64,000 bases of DNA from Symmachiella dynata (GTDB taxonomy: Bacteria; Planctomycetota; Planctomycetia; Planctomycetales; Planctomycetaceae). Made by a program: the position numbers and the translations under genes. Numbering within the stretch: the first letter of the stretch is position 1; each line of letters begins with the position of its first letter. The DNA lies in the NCBI RefSeq assembly GCF_007747995.1, contig NZ_CP036276.1, forward strand, positions 626,001-690,000. Direction: 5' to 3'. A model generated the notes under the pieces. It ran no database searches and was not told where the DNA came from. It saw only the letters and a program-made list of their open reading frames with translations. Positions 18,408 through 27,584 of the stretch are shown in pieces.

Positions 18408-21400
18408 ATGATGCAGAGACTTGCTGGGCTGATCAGTTGGGTCGTGTTGTGCTGCGGCAGTGCAACGCAGGCTGCGGAAATCGATTTTGGCCGTGACGTG
18501 CAACCGATTCTGTCGGATAAATGTTACGCCTGCCACGGTCCCGATGCGGAAGAACGCCAAGGGGGCGATCCCGAAGCGGGGGGACTCCGTTTTGATACAA
18601 AAAAGGGAGCTTTTGTCGATTTGGGAGGCTATGTTGCCATCGATCCCGGTCAACCGGAATCGAGCGAGTTGGTCACCCGGATCACCACCAAGGATGAAGG
18701 TCTGGTGATGCCGCCGGTCGATCATCCCAAGCAACTCACCGACGGGGAAAAGAAAACCTTAACCGAGTGGATTCGCCAAGGTGCCCACTGGAAAAATCAT
18801 TGGGCCTATACCCCGCCCGTTTCGCATCCAGTCCCCGAAGTGACCGACGCTGCCCCACAAAATTTCATCGACAACTTCATTCTCGCCCGATTGCAAACCG
18901 CATCGGTCAAACCCGCGCCGGCGGCCGACAAACGGACGCTGCTGCGGCGGCTCAGTTTTGATCTGACCGGATTGCCCCCCACGGTTGAAGAGATGCAGGC
19001 GTTTTTGGCGGACGACTCTGCTGAGGCTTACGAAAAATGTGTCGATCGCCTCTTAGCCTCGCCGCATTACGGCGAACGAATGGCGATGTACTGGTTGGAT
19101 CTGGTTCGCTATGCCGATTCCGTTGGCTACCACGGTGATCAACCGGTGAGCGTCTCCCCCTATCGCGACTATGTGATCGAGGCCTTCAATGCCAACATGC
19201 CCTTCGACCGCTTCACGCGCGAACAATTGGCCGGTGACCTGTTGCCCCATCCCACGCAGGAGCAATTGATCGCCTCGGGATACAACCGGCTCGGCATGAT
19301 GTCGGCCGAAGGGGGCGTGCAGCCCAAGGAATACCTGGCTAAATATGCCGCCGATCGCGTGCGAACCGCCGCATCGGTCTGGTTGGGCTCGACGCTGGGT
19401 TGCGCCGAATGCCACGACCACAAATACGACCCGTTCACCTCCAAAGACTTCTACCGCTTCGCTTCGTTTTTCGCCGACATCAAAGAAAAAGGTCTGTACT
19501 CCGGCGGGGCCAAAACGGAGCGCTGGGGACCGCAGGTCGACGTGCCCAATGACCGCTTGCCGGGTTTGCTGAAACCGATTGATCGGCAACTCGCAGAGCT
19601 GCAACGCATCATCGAGACACCCACTGAAGAACTGGCAGCAGCGCAAATCGCCTGGGAACAACAACACGCCACTGCTCCGGCTTGGCAGATCGTCATCCCC
19701 GCATCCGCTGCAGCGCTGCACGAAACCAAACTCGCCGTGCTTGAGGATCACTCGCTACTGGCCTCGGGGCCGGATTCGGCTCACAACAGCTATACGATTA
19801 CCGCCAAGGTCCCGCTGAAAAACATCACCGGATTTCGCGTGGAGGTTCTGCCTGACAAATCGCTCCCCAAAAATGGTCCGGGACGCGCGGGGAATGGCAA
19901 CTTTGTCCTGACCGAATTTCGCGTCTCCCGCGCCATTGAGAACGAGGCAGCGGCGTTACCGATCGAATTGAAAAATGCCTCCGCCACGTTCGAACAGACG
20001 ATCGGGGCGGGCAAACTGCTGGATAAGAAATGGTCGGCCGCCCATGCCGTCGATGCCGACGCACAAGGCCCCGGTTGGGGGTGGGCGATCTTGCCGGAAG
20101 TCGGCCAGGAAAACCACATGGTCGCCGAAACGGCCGAGGTGATTGCCAATGAGGGCGATGCGACCTTCACCTTCGTTCTGGATCAAAACTATGCCTCCGG
20201 GGGACATACGCTGGGCCGATTCCGCATCGCCGCCACCACCGCTCCGCAACCGCTCAAAGCGGGCGAACTCGATCCGCTCACCCAAGAGATCCGCGCCATC
20301 TTAGCGGTCGCTGCTGAACAGCGCACCGAGGAACAAGCCCGACAACTCGCCGCCTACTACCGCTCGATCGCGCCCGCCTTGGCGGAGACCCGCGAGAAAA
20401 TTGCCGCCCTCCAAAAACAACGCGAGGAAACCGTTGCCGCCAACACGCGTACCACTTTGGTGACAGTCTCGGTCACGCCGCGAGAAATGCGCGTGCTGTC
20501 CCGCGGAAATTGGATGGATGATTCCGGAGAAGTCGTCCAACCGGGCGTCCCGAATTTCCTTCCGCAAATCGATTCTAAGCAGCGCGCGACACGCATCGAT
20601 TTAGCGAATTGGCTCACTGCTCGTGAAAACCCACTCACAGCGCGGGTCTTCGTCAATCGCTTATGGCAGCGCTATTTTGGCACGGGGATTTCCAAAATCT
20701 CGGACGATCTCGGCGCACAGGGCGAACCCCCGGTGCATCCCGAATTGCTGGACAATCTGGCCCTTGAGTTTGTTGAAAGTGGCTGGGATATCAAACACAT
20801 CATCAAGTTGATCGTGATGTCTCACACTTACCGTCAATCATCGTTGATGCACGACGATTTAGCGGAGGTCGATCCCTACAACCGTTTGTTGGCGCGGCAA
20901 TCCCGTTTTCGGCTCGATGCAGAAATCATCCGCGACAACGCCTTGGCCGTCAGTGGTCTGTTGGTCGACAAACTGGGCGGCCGCAGCGTGATGCCGTATC
21001 AGCCCGAAGGATTGTACCGGCACCTGAATTTCCCCGCGCGGACCTATAAAGTGGACAGCGGCGAAAACCAATATCGACGCGGCGTCTATACGCATTGGCA
21101 GCGGCAATTTTTGCATCCGGCGATGAAGGCCTTTGATGCTCCGGCGCGCGAAGAGTGCACCGCACAGCGACCCCGCTCCAACACCCCGCTGGGCGCACTG
21201 GTGCTGCTCAACGATCCCTCCTACGTCGAAGCCGCCCGCGCATTCGCCGCTCAAGTGATCAGGCAGGGCGGAACGAAAACAACCGACCGGCTCCACTGGA
21301 TGATGCAACACGCCCTGTCACGCAACGCCGACGAACAAGAGATCACCGTGCTAACCGATTTGTTACAGGCACAGCGCGCCGCATACACCGCAAACCCGGC

Positions 21401-21530
21401 CGCCGCTGAAAAACTAATCCACACCGGCCAGTCCCAACCCCCCAAAGACATCCCCGCCCCAGACCTCGCCGCCTGGACCGCCGTCACACGCACGGTGTTC
21501 AACCTACACGAGTTTATTACGCGGAATTGA
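18408..21530 (+). CDS. Planctomycete cytochrome C (PSCyt1) - DUF1549 - DUF1553 exported protein
   Basis: A 1040-residue exported protein. After a signal peptide (MMQRLAGLISWVVLCCGSATQ, cleavage near QAAE) comes a PSCyt1 domain with the heme-c-type motif CYACHGPDAEERQGG, so covalent heme attachment is possible. It is followed by DUF1549 (LLRRLSFDLTGLPPTVEEMQ, AECHDHKYDPF) and a long insert of beta-rich sequence (about residues 430-660) that may bind carbohydrate. DUF1553 closes the protein (NPLTARVFVNRLWQRYFG, IKLIVMSHTYRQSS). Proteins of this layout are characteristic of planctomycetes and are thought to act in breakdown of complex polysaccharides, though this is not proven. The start at 18408 (or ATG at 18411) follows GAGAGAGG and begins the signal peptide; the open frame runs 66 bases further upstream without signal features. 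Confidence 0.92.
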   Translation: MMQRLAGLISWVVLCCGSATQAAEIDFGRDVQPILSDKCYACHGPDAEERQGGDPEAGGLRFDTKKGAFVDLGGYVAIDPGQPESSELVTRITTKDEGLVMPPVDHPKQLTDGEKKTLTEWIRQGAHWKNHWAYTPPVSHPVPEVTDAAPQNFIDNFILARLQTASVKPAPAADKRTLLRRLSFDLTGLPPTVEEMQAFLADDSAEAYEKCVDRLLASPHYGERMAMYWLDLVRYADSVGYHGDQPVSVSPYRDYVIEAFNANMPFDRFTREQLAGDLLPHPTQEQLIASGYNRLGMMSAEGGVQPKEYLAKYAADRVRTAASVWLGSTLGCAECHDHKYDPFTSKDFYRFASFFADIKEKGLYSGGAKTERWGPQVDVPNDRLPGLLKPIDRQLAELQRIIETPTEELAAAQIAWEQQHATAPAWQIVIPASAAALHETKLAVLEDHSLLASGPDSAHNSYTITAKVPLKNITGFRVEVLPDKSLPKNGPGRAGNGNFVLTEFRVSRAIENEAAALPIELKNASATFEQTIGAGKLLDKKWSAAHAVDADAQGPGWGWAILPEVGQENHMVAETAEVIANEGDATFTFVLDQNYASGGHTLGRFRIAATTAPQPLKAGELDPLTQEIRAILAVAAEQRTEEQARQLAAYYRSIAPALAETREKIAALQKQREETVAANTRTTLVTVSVTPREMRVLSRGNWMDDSGEVVQPGVPNFLPQIDSKQRATRIDLANWLTARENPLTARVFVNRLWQRYFGTGISKISDDLGAQGEPPVHPELLDNLALEFVESGWDIKHIIKLIVMSHTYRQSSLMHDDLAEVDPYNRLLARQSRFRLDAEIIRDNALAVSGLLVDKLGGRSVMPYQPEGLYRHLNFPARTYKVDSGENQYRRGVYTHWQRQFLHPAMKAFDAPAREECTAQRPRSNTPLGALVLLNDPSYVEAARAFAAQVIRQGGTKTTDRLHWMMQHALSRNADEQEITVLTDLLQAQRAAYTANPAAAEKLIHTGQSQPPKDIPAPDLAAWTAVTRTVFNLHEFITRN

Positions 21531-21603
21531 TAACGTGGATGGTAACATCACCGGAGCGCCGCGAATTATGCCTAAGGTGGAGTAGACAAATGAGCTTTGC
21601 GAA

Positions 21604-21864
21604 ATGAATTTTTTTTTCACCTTTGCGTTTGTAGCATACGGTGGTTGGTTGTTGTACATGTCTGTCAGATTACTTCTGGCTCAGATGCCAACAAGCGGCC
21701 TTTTGTTCCTGGCGAGTTCGCTGCTTGCATTTACTGCGAGCTTTTGCCTCATAAAACGGAAGTGGCGAATTTTTTTTGTGGTTTTTTTACTATTTTACAC
21801 CGTCTTAGATTTGTCGGCGGTTTTATTTCATCGCGAAGCAATGAGGGGCGGATTCCAGTTTTAA
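21604..21864 (+). CDS. Small three-helix membrane protein (86 aa)
   Basis: An 86-residue, very hydrophobic protein with three predicted membrane helices (residues about 3-25, 30-50 and 55-78). It lies in DNA clearly richer in A+T than its surroundings, including a run of T at the start. A five-codon frame (21590-21607, MSFAK) preceded by GGAG overlaps its ATG in the ATGA manner, so its translation may be coupled to that micro-frame. No family recognised. The alternative frame 21597-22064 is longer but reads into a repeat and looks less protein-like in this part. Confidence 0.55.
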   Translation: MNFFFTFAFVAYGGWLLYMSVRLLLAQMPTSGLLFLASSLLAFTASFCLIKRKWRIFFVVFLLFYTVLDLSAVLFHREAMRGGFQF

Positions 21865-21918
21865 GCACAACACCGCTCGTAAATGTTCACACGAAACGTG
21901 GCAGCGATAGCTCTGCTG

Positions 21919-22047
21919 TCGGGGCGGACAAAGCCCGCAAGAAGCCGCAGTCTCCGCGCTGGTTGGTAAGAGAGGCTACCGTGGTACGGACTGCCGAAAT
22001 TGTGGCGTCTTGTGCCATCGGCACACGGATGGTACTGGTGGATGAAT
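21919..22047 (+). repeat. Long direct repeat family B, copy 1
   Basis: About 130 bases sharing an ordered set of blocks with 22725-22871: GGGGCGGACAAAGCCCGCAA, GCGCTGGTTGG, GGACTGCCGAAAT, CTTGTGCC and GGCACACGGAT. One frame is open in both copies and the two copies show no gaps for about 38 codons. The copies bracket the 176-residue secreted protein gene in direct orientation. Confidence 0.8.
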
Positions 22048-22129
22048 CATGGCACGAGAGATAAATCTCTCCGGTAAGAGTTAGGATTTGTGATTACCCA
22101 GTCGAGGACCCCAACTATCCAGCGGAAAT

Positions 22130-22660
22130 ATGGTGTGCAACATGCAAAAAATGTTGAAAATGATAATAGGAAGCAGCAGTTTTGCTTTCTGCATTGCAGT
22201 GATCCACGGTGCTAATGTTGGAAAACCAAATCAAGTGGAGAAGCCCAAGCCGATCGTCACAAATGTTTTATTTTCAGACGTGAAGAGTGGGAAGACAAAA
22301 ATTGTCGGTAGGCTCGGCATACCCATCGGAGATGTTGCAGTCATCTCAGGAAAGTGGAAGATCGACTCAACTGTAAGAGCTAAAATATCTACAGGAGCGG
22401 ACTTCGTAGTTGATACTGTTAATGGTCAAAAACTGTCGGCCGATATAATTTTTCGGCATGTTGATATTTCCAAATTTACAATTGCTAAAGAGGTGCATGA
22501 GAAAAATGGGCTAATCCAAACACTACTTGTGTACGAATCTATTACGTTTGAAGGAATTCCAGATGCTGTGTTTGATCGGCATGGAGTGCCAAAAATGCAG
22601 GCAGATCGAGCGACTGGGTACTATTGCACATTAAACATCGTTCGCGTCGAGAAGAATTGA
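22130..22660 (+). CDS. Secreted hypothetical protein (176 aa)
   Basis: A 176-residue protein with an N-terminal signal peptide (positively charged MQKMLKM, then a hydrophobic IIGSSSFAFCIAVIHGA, cleavage near HGA). The mature part is rich in Lys, Val and Ile and predicted to be beta-strand rich; no family is recognised. Base composition is AT-richer and codon use differs from the flanking housekeeping genes, consistent with recent acquisition. It is flanked on both sides by copies of repeat family B. ATG at 22130 has a GGAA close upstream; ATG at 22142 would give a more typical signal peptide. Confidence 0.6.
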   Translation: MVCNMQKMLKMIIGSSSFAFCIAVIHGANVGKPNQVEKPKPIVTNVLFSDVKSGKTKIVGRLGIPIGDVAVISGKWKIDSTVRAKISTGADFVVDTVNGQKLSADIIFRHVDISKFTIAKEVHEKNGLIQTLLVYESITFEGIPDAVFDRHGVPKMQADRATGYYCTLNIVRVEKN

Positions 22661-22724
22661 TGTTCATGCGAATCAGGTCGCTATAGGGACGAGGAAAGAG
22701 GGCATTCTTGATTTCGGGTAGCAA

Positions 22725-22871
22725 TCGGGGCGGGCAAGGCCCGCAAGAATCCACAGTTGACGCGCTGGTTAGTTAGTGAAGCCAAACTGGCATGGACTGC
22801 CGAAATGGTGGCTTCTTGTGCCTGCGGCACACGGATTGCCGACGGCAATCCGTGCCACCCATTTGGATGAG
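22725..22871 (+). repeat. Long direct repeat family B, copy 2
   Basis: Second copy of the repeat at 21919-22047. It carries GGGGCGGGCAAGGCCCGCAA, GCGCTGGTTAG, GGACTGCCGAAATG and CTTGTGCCTGCGGCACACGG, and ends with the hairpin described in the gap entry. The frame that reads KARKNPQLTRWLVSEAKLAW is open across it. Confidence 0.8.
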
Positions 22872-22908
22872 GCTAACCGTTCCGCCGCTTGCAACTCCCG
22901 CAGCAATC

Positions 22909-23093
22909 GTAGGGTGCGTCGCGACGCACCTTTCTCGCACAGGGCGTTTGAGGTCCCAGCTCAACAAAAACTCACGTGAGTCGCATGTGTCAGCGTGCTG
23001 GATTGATCGCTACAGGAGAAAACGTTTGCATTGCGAATTGCGTTGGGCGAATCGCTGGTCCTACGTGGAAAGGTGCGTCATGACGCACCCTAC
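22909..23093. repeat. Two inverted copies of the family A palindrome
   Basis: 22909-22933 begins GTAGGG and contains GGTGCGTCGCGACGCACC followed by TTT; 23069-23093 is nearly its reverse complement (AAA, GGTGCGTCATGACGCACC, CTAC). They lie about 135 bases apart between repeat B and ispH. Only the palindromic head of the longer repeat A (7725, 8520) is present here. Confidence 0.85.
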
Positions 23094-23117
23094 GGTCTAA
23101 GGGTCGCCCTACATCGC

Positions 23118-24059
23118 TCAACGCTCCGCCGCTTGCAACACCCGCAGTTCCTTCGGCAATTGGAACTGCACGTTTTCTTCACGGATCGTCATCACTTCGA
23201 CCGTTGCATCATAATCCGCCACCAAGCGGTCGATGCATTGTTCGACGACGACTTCCGGAGCACTGGCGCCGGCGGTGATTAGTACTGTCTCGCTGCCGGT
23301 GAACCAGGAGGGGGCGATTTCGTCGGCGCCGTCGATCAAATGCGACGGCTTGCCCATTCCGGCGGCGATCTCTGCCAGTCGTTTGCTGTTGGAACTGTTT
23401 TGACTTCCCAGCACCAACACGACATCGGTTTGCGGAGCCAGTGTGGCGACCGCCTCCTGCCGGTTGGTTGTCGCGTAACAGATGTCCTCTTTGGGGGGCG
23501 ACTCGATGTGCGGAAAGCGTTCCCGCAGGCGCTCGATCACCGTATTCGCCTCCGACACACTGAGGGTCGTTTGTGTGAGGTAGGCGATTTTGCTTCCGGG
23601 TGGGAATTCCAGTTGGTCGACATCTTCAGCGGTTTCTACCAGTGTAATCGATTCGGGAGCTTCTCCCATTGTGCCGATCACTTCGTCGTGCCCTTCGTGG
23701 CCGATCAGCACAATGTTGTAATGTTGCTTGGCAAAACGGACCGCTTCGAGGTGTACTTTGGTCACCAGCGGGCAGGTGGCGTCGATTGTCCGCAGATTGC
23801 GACTGGATGCGTGTTCCCGCAACTCCGGCGAGACGCCGTGCGCGCTATACAACAAAAACGCCCCGTGCGGGACTTCGTCCAGGTCGTTGACGAAGGTCAC
23901 GCCCTGTGCGGTGAAATTTTCGACGACGTATTTGTTGTGCACAATTTCGTGATAGACATAAATTTCGGGCCCGCAGATGCGGATCGCCTCGTCCAGACAC
24001 TCAATCGCCATATTGACGCCCGCACAAAATCCGCGCGGGTTGGCCAGCAAGATTTTCAT
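23118..24059 (-). CDS. ispH: 4-hydroxy-3-methylbut-2-enyl diphosphate reductase
   Basis: A 313-residue IspH (LytB), the last enzyme of the MEP isoprenoid pathway, which reduces HMBPP to IPP and DMAPP using a [4Fe-4S] cluster. The three cluster cysteines are visible: NPRGFCAGV near the start, DATCPLVTKVH in the middle and DICYATTNRQEA near residue 190. The substrate-binding region is present (YHEIVHNKYVVE, GHEGHDEV, LGSQNSSNSKRL). The ATG at 24059 starts the universal LANPRGFCAG segment and has GGAG upstream; the 28 extra upstream residues of the open frame are not family-like. The gene stands alone between repeat-rich DNA and glmS. The products feed quinone and polyprenyl synthesis in the cytoplasm. 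Confidence 0.97.
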   Translation of the reverse strand: MKILLANPRGFCAGVNMAIECLDEAIRICGPEIYVYHEIVHNKYVVENFTAQGVTFVNDLDEVPHGAFLLYSAHGVSPELREHASSRNLRTIDATCPLVTKVHLEAVRFAKQHYNIVLIGHEGHDEVIGTMGEAPESITLVETAEDVDQLEFPPGSKIAYLTQTTLSVSEANTVIERLRERFPHIESPPKEDICYATTNRQEAVATLAPQTDVVLVLGSQNSSNSKRLAEIAAGMGKPSHLIDGADEIAPSWFTGSETVLITAGASAPEVVVEQCIDRLVADYDATVEVMTIREENVQFQLPKELRVLQAAER

Positions 24060-24230
24060 CGATTCTCCGCCCACAATCTCTACGTATTTATAATGTCCAT
24101 GCCTCAGCCCCAGTACTGCGGGATGGTGAGAACCGCAGCACATCGCATGTCATAACATGCCAATGCCTATGATAACTCAGCGATGCGCGATTGGGGAAGT
24201 GGCGAAATGGATTGGGGCAAGAAACCCGTA

Positions 24231-26093
24231 TTACTCCACCGTCACGCTCTTGGCCAGATTCCGTGGGCGGTCAACATTGCAGCCTCGCAGGATTGCGATG
24301 TGATAGGCCAGTAATTGGAGCGGAATCGAGGTGACAATCGGTTGCAGATACTCTTCGACATCCGGCACGAAGATCACGTCGTCCGCTGCTGCGGAGATTT
24401 CCTTGTCCCCTTCGCACGCAATGGCAATCACCGGTCCCTTGCGGGCTTTGACCTCTTCGAGGTTGCTCATCACCTTGGGGTACATCGTCCCGTGTGGAAC
24501 CACAAACACGCTCGGAGTGACTTCGTCAACCAATGCGATCGGCCCATGCTTCATTTCGGCCGCTGGATAGCCTTCGGCATGGATGTAGCTGATTTCCTTC
24601 AGTTTCAGTGCGCCTTCCAAGGCCACCGGGAAATTGTATAGCCGGCCCAGGTACAAGAAATTGTTACGGTCGAAATACTTCGTGGCGATTTTCGCGACAG
24701 CCTCGTTGCAGGCGAGTGTTTTTTCGACCAGTTGCGGCAATTGTCGCATCTGTTTGATCAAACGTTGCCCGGCGGGAAACGACAGATGCCGCATGCGTCC
24801 CAGATAGAGGGCCAACAACATCATTGATGTGACTTGTGAAGTGAACGCCTTGGTCGAGGCGACACCGATTTCCGGACCCGCATGCAGATAGATTCCACCG
24901 TCCGCTTCGCGGGCGATCGTTGAGCCGACGACGTTGCAAATCGCCATCGTCGCATGCCCTTTGCGGCGGCTTTCTCGCAGCGCCGCCAACGTATCGGCCG
25001 TCTCGCCGCTTTGTGTGATGGCGAACGTCATCGTGCGGTCGGTCATGGGAGGGTTGCGATAACGAAACTCGCTGGCATATTCGACCTCCACCGGGATCCG
25101 GGCGAATTCTTCAATCAGGTATTCTCCGACCAACGCCGCATGCCAACTCGTTCCACAGGCGGTTAAGACAATCCGATCGACGTGCCGCAAATCCTGTACG
25201 TCGACGTTCAGTCCCCCGAACTTCGCGCTGGCAGCATCATCGTCGATCCGTCCCCGCAAGCAGTTCTCCAGTGATTGCGGTTGCTCAAAGATCTCCTTGA
25301 GCATGTAGGTATCGAAATCCCCCAAATCGATATTCCCGGCGACATGATCCAAGGTTTGAATCGAGGGTGCCCGTTGCCCGGAGTCACGATGAATAATTTC
25401 CATGCCCTCGGGGCTGAGGAACGCCCATTCGTGATCGTCGAGATAGACGACTTCGTCGGTATGTCCGACCAGCGGACTGGAATCGCTGGCCAGGAAGTAT
25501 TCGTTGTGTCCAATGCCGATCACCAGCGGACTACCGGCTCGGATCGCCACCAGCAATTCCGGATGATCGCGAAAAATGATCGCCAGTCCGTAGGTCCCTT
25601 TGAGTTGTTTCAATGACATTTCGAGCGTGCGTTGAATCGTCGCGCGATCCTGGGGATCGTCCCCCATGCGAATGCATTCATCCAGATGATGCGCGATGAG
25701 ATGGGCGACCACTTCGCTGTCGGTCGTGGTTTTGAACACATATCCGCGAACTTGCAACGATTCCCGTAGCGACGCATAGTTCTCGATCACGCCGTTGTGC
25801 ACCAACACCACCTCGCCATTGCCGCCGACATGCGGATGCGAATTGGTGTCGGTTGTTTCGCCGTGTGTTGCCCAGCGGGTATGGCCGATCCCCAGGCTGC
25901 CCTGAATCGGTTCCTCGTCGAGCAATTTGACCAGTTCGCCCACGCGTCCGGCGCGTTTGCGGATGTTGATACCTTCGCCATTGCGAACGGCGATTCCCGC
26001 GCTGTCATAACCGCGGTATTCGAGCCGATGCAGCCCTTCGACCAGTAACGCGGAAGCCGGTTTTCCACCCACATACCCCACGATTCCACACAT
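24231..26093 (-). CDS. glmS: Glutamine--fructose-6-phosphate aminotransferase (isomerizing)
   Basis: A 620-residue GlmS that makes glucosamine-6-phosphate from fructose-6-phosphate and glutamine for cell envelope amino sugars. The N-terminal glutaminase domain starts with MCGIVGYVGG (nucleophile Cys1 after Met removal) and includes HTRWATHGETTDTNSHPH. Two SIS isomerase domains follow, with LTACGTSWHAALVGEYLIEE and the second domain containing FNFPVALEGALKLKEISYIHAEGY-type sequence (YNFPVALEGALKLKEISY). The C-terminus ends NLAKSVTVE as in the family. The start at 26093 is fixed by the catalytic Cys; the frame open further upstream is not real coding. No glmS ribozyme was seen. It is divergent from hemW, with a 232-base shared upstream region. 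Confidence 0.98.
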   Translation of the reverse strand: MCGIVGYVGGKPASALLVEGLHRLEYRGYDSAGIAVRNGEGINIRKRAGRVGELVKLLDEEPIQGSLGIGHTRWATHGETTDTNSHPHVGGNGEVVLVHNGVIENYASLRESLQVRGYVFKTTTDSEVVAHLIAHHLDECIRMGDDPQDRATIQRTLEMSLKQLKGTYGLAIIFRDHPELLVAIRAGSPLVIGIGHNEYFLASDSSPLVGHTDEVVYLDDHEWAFLSPEGMEIIHRDSGQRAPSIQTLDHVAGNIDLGDFDTYMLKEIFEQPQSLENCLRGRIDDDAASAKFGGLNVDVQDLRHVDRIVLTACGTSWHAALVGEYLIEEFARIPVEVEYASEFRYRNPPMTDRTMTFAITQSGETADTLAALRESRRKGHATMAICNVVGSTIAREADGGIYLHAGPEIGVASTKAFTSQVTSMMLLALYLGRMRHLSFPAGQRLIKQMRQLPQLVEKTLACNEAVAKIATKYFDRNNFLYLGRLYNFPVALEGALKLKEISYIHAEGYPAAEMKHGPIALVDEVTPSVFVVPHGTMYPKVMSNLEEVKARKGPVIAIACEGDKEISAAADDVIFVPDVEEYLQPIVTSIPLQLLAYHIAILRGCNVDRPRNLAKSVTVE

Positions 26094-26325
26094 ACTTCGC
26101 GCTCCGTTCGTAGCCGGACGGTACGATGCCTTGTCTGCGTTGAGCATCGGCCGTCTTGGGATTGGTCGCCCGTCTGAAAAAAACTCCGCCGCACAAGCTG
26201 CGGCGCGGCGGAAACTACCAGAAAACCGCACTTTTGGTCAATTGCGGTCCGCCGCGATTGCCGAACTTGCCGGCGCCGTCTATTTTAACGCTGTTGGTCC
26301 AGCTCTTTGCCATTGGTATTTTCCC

Positions 26326-27462
26326 ATGAACCCGGTTTTTGCCCCGCCACAAGCGATTTATATCCACGTGCCGTTTTGCGCGCATCGCTGTGGATATTGC
26401 GACTTCACGCTCGTCGCCGGCAAGGATCACCTGATCGACAACTATCTCCGCGCGCTGGAAATGGAGTTGTCCCGGGTTGAAGATTCTCCCGAGATCAGCA
26501 CGCTGTTTTTCGGCGGCGGCACCCCGACGCACCTGCCCCCGGCAGATCTCAAGCGGCTAATGGAGATCGTGCTGAGCAAATATCGCTTGGCCGCTGGCTG
26601 CGAATTCAGCGTCGAAGCCAATCCGGCCGGTCTGAGCGAGGAAAAAATCGCCATCTTGGCCGACGCGGGTGTGAATCGCGTCAGTCTGGGAATTCAATCG
26701 TTTGATGCGGAGATCCTTTCGCTGCTGGAACGGGATCATCGACAGGAGGAAATCGACCAAGCGCTGCAGTGGCTTCGCCGTCGGATCGATAACATTGCCC
26801 TGGATTTGATCTTCGCAGTCCCCGGGCAATCGCTCGCACTTTGGGAGTCGACCCTCGAAACGGCTGTCGCCCATCACCCGCAGCATCTTTCGACGTATGG
26901 ACTGACGTTTGAAAAAGGGACCGCCTTTTGGACCCGCCGTGAAAAATCGCAACTCACGCCGGCCAGCTCGGAACTGGAACGGGAGATGTACGCCCTGGCC
27001 CTCGATAAACTCCCCGCCGCTGGTTACGAGCACTATGAAATCTCCAATTTCGCTCAGCCCGGTTTTCGCTGCCGGCACAACGAAGTCTATTGGACTGGAC
27101 AGTCCTACGACGCCTTCGGACCGGGAGCAGCCCGCTATCTCGACGGCCGTCGCTCGATCAATCACCGCAGCGTCACCACCTGGTTAAAGCGGACGTTGGC
27201 CGGCGAATCCCCGATCGGAGAGACGGAAATGCTCACTCCCGAAGACCGGGCCCGGGAGTCCATCGCCCTCGGCCTACGCCGCCGCGCGGGGATCGATTTG
27301 GCTGAATTCCACGTGCAGACCGGCTACAACCTACTCGATTTGGCCGGTGACGCCGTTGACAGTCTCACGGCCCAAGGTTGGCTGGAGCGTGATGAGCGGA
27401 CGATTCGGCTGACGCACGAAGGCTTGTTTTTCGCCGATCAGGTGGCGGGGGAGTTTTTGTGA
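26326..27462 (+). CDS. hemW: Radical SAM heme chaperone HemW-like protein
   Basis: A 378-residue member of the HemN/HemW radical SAM group. The cluster motif HVPFCAHRCGYCDF lies near residue 20 and the SAM region with FFGGGTPTHLP about 40 residues later; then EANPAGLSEEKI and GVNRVSLGIQSFD follow. The size and the lack of an extended N-terminal part fit HemW (heme chaperone) better than oxygen-independent coproporphyrinogen oxidase HemN. The ATG at 26326 gives the normal N-terminus; a 65-residue upstream extension in the open frame is atypical. It reads divergently from glmS. Assignment as HemW rather than HemN is inferred from length and motif only. Confidence 0.88.
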   Translation: MNPVFAPPQAIYIHVPFCAHRCGYCDFTLVAGKDHLIDNYLRALEMELSRVEDSPEISTLFFGGGTPTHLPPADLKRLMEIVLSKYRLAAGCEFSVEANPAGLSEEKIAILADAGVNRVSLGIQSFDAEILSLLERDHRQEEIDQALQWLRRRIDNIALDLIFAVPGQSLALWESTLETAVAHHPQHLSTYGLTFEKGTAFWTRREKSQLTPASSELEREMYALALDKLPAAGYEHYEISNFAQPGFRCRHNEVYWTGQSYDAFGPGAARYLDGRRSINHRSVTTWLKRTLAGESPIGETEMLTPEDRARESIALGLRRRAGIDLAEFHVQTGYNLLDLAGDAVDSLTAQGWLERDERTIRLTHEGLFFADQVAGEFL

Positions 27463-27584
27463 AGCGTTGGACCTGAGAATTCAGCATCCTGAACCAACAA
27501 CTTGCCACATCGGCAGCCCAGCCTTAGAATGCAACGCGGAATTCCCCTATCAGACGATCACTTCAGTCGTAATCCGAGGCCCGC

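Larger units (their letters stand above)
22661..23117. other. Repeat-rich gap before ispH
   Basis: No gene is supported here. It holds the second copy of repeat B (22725-22871) with a perfect hairpin (arms CACGGATTGCC and GGCAATCCGTG, 22830-22854), a fragment resembling the 3' end of ispH (22875-22905), and two inverted copies of the family A palindrome (22909-22933 and 23069-23093). Confidence 0.7.

Noticed and set aside
21597-22064. 155-codon frame overlapping the 86-aa membrane protein gene
   Set aside because: Its first half is out of frame with the more protein-like membrane gene, and its second half is repeat B; judged not a single gene.
26094-26325. glmS ribozyme or other riboswitch upstream of glmS
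   Set aside because: No recognisable conserved core; the glmS ribozyme is mainly known in Firmicutes.
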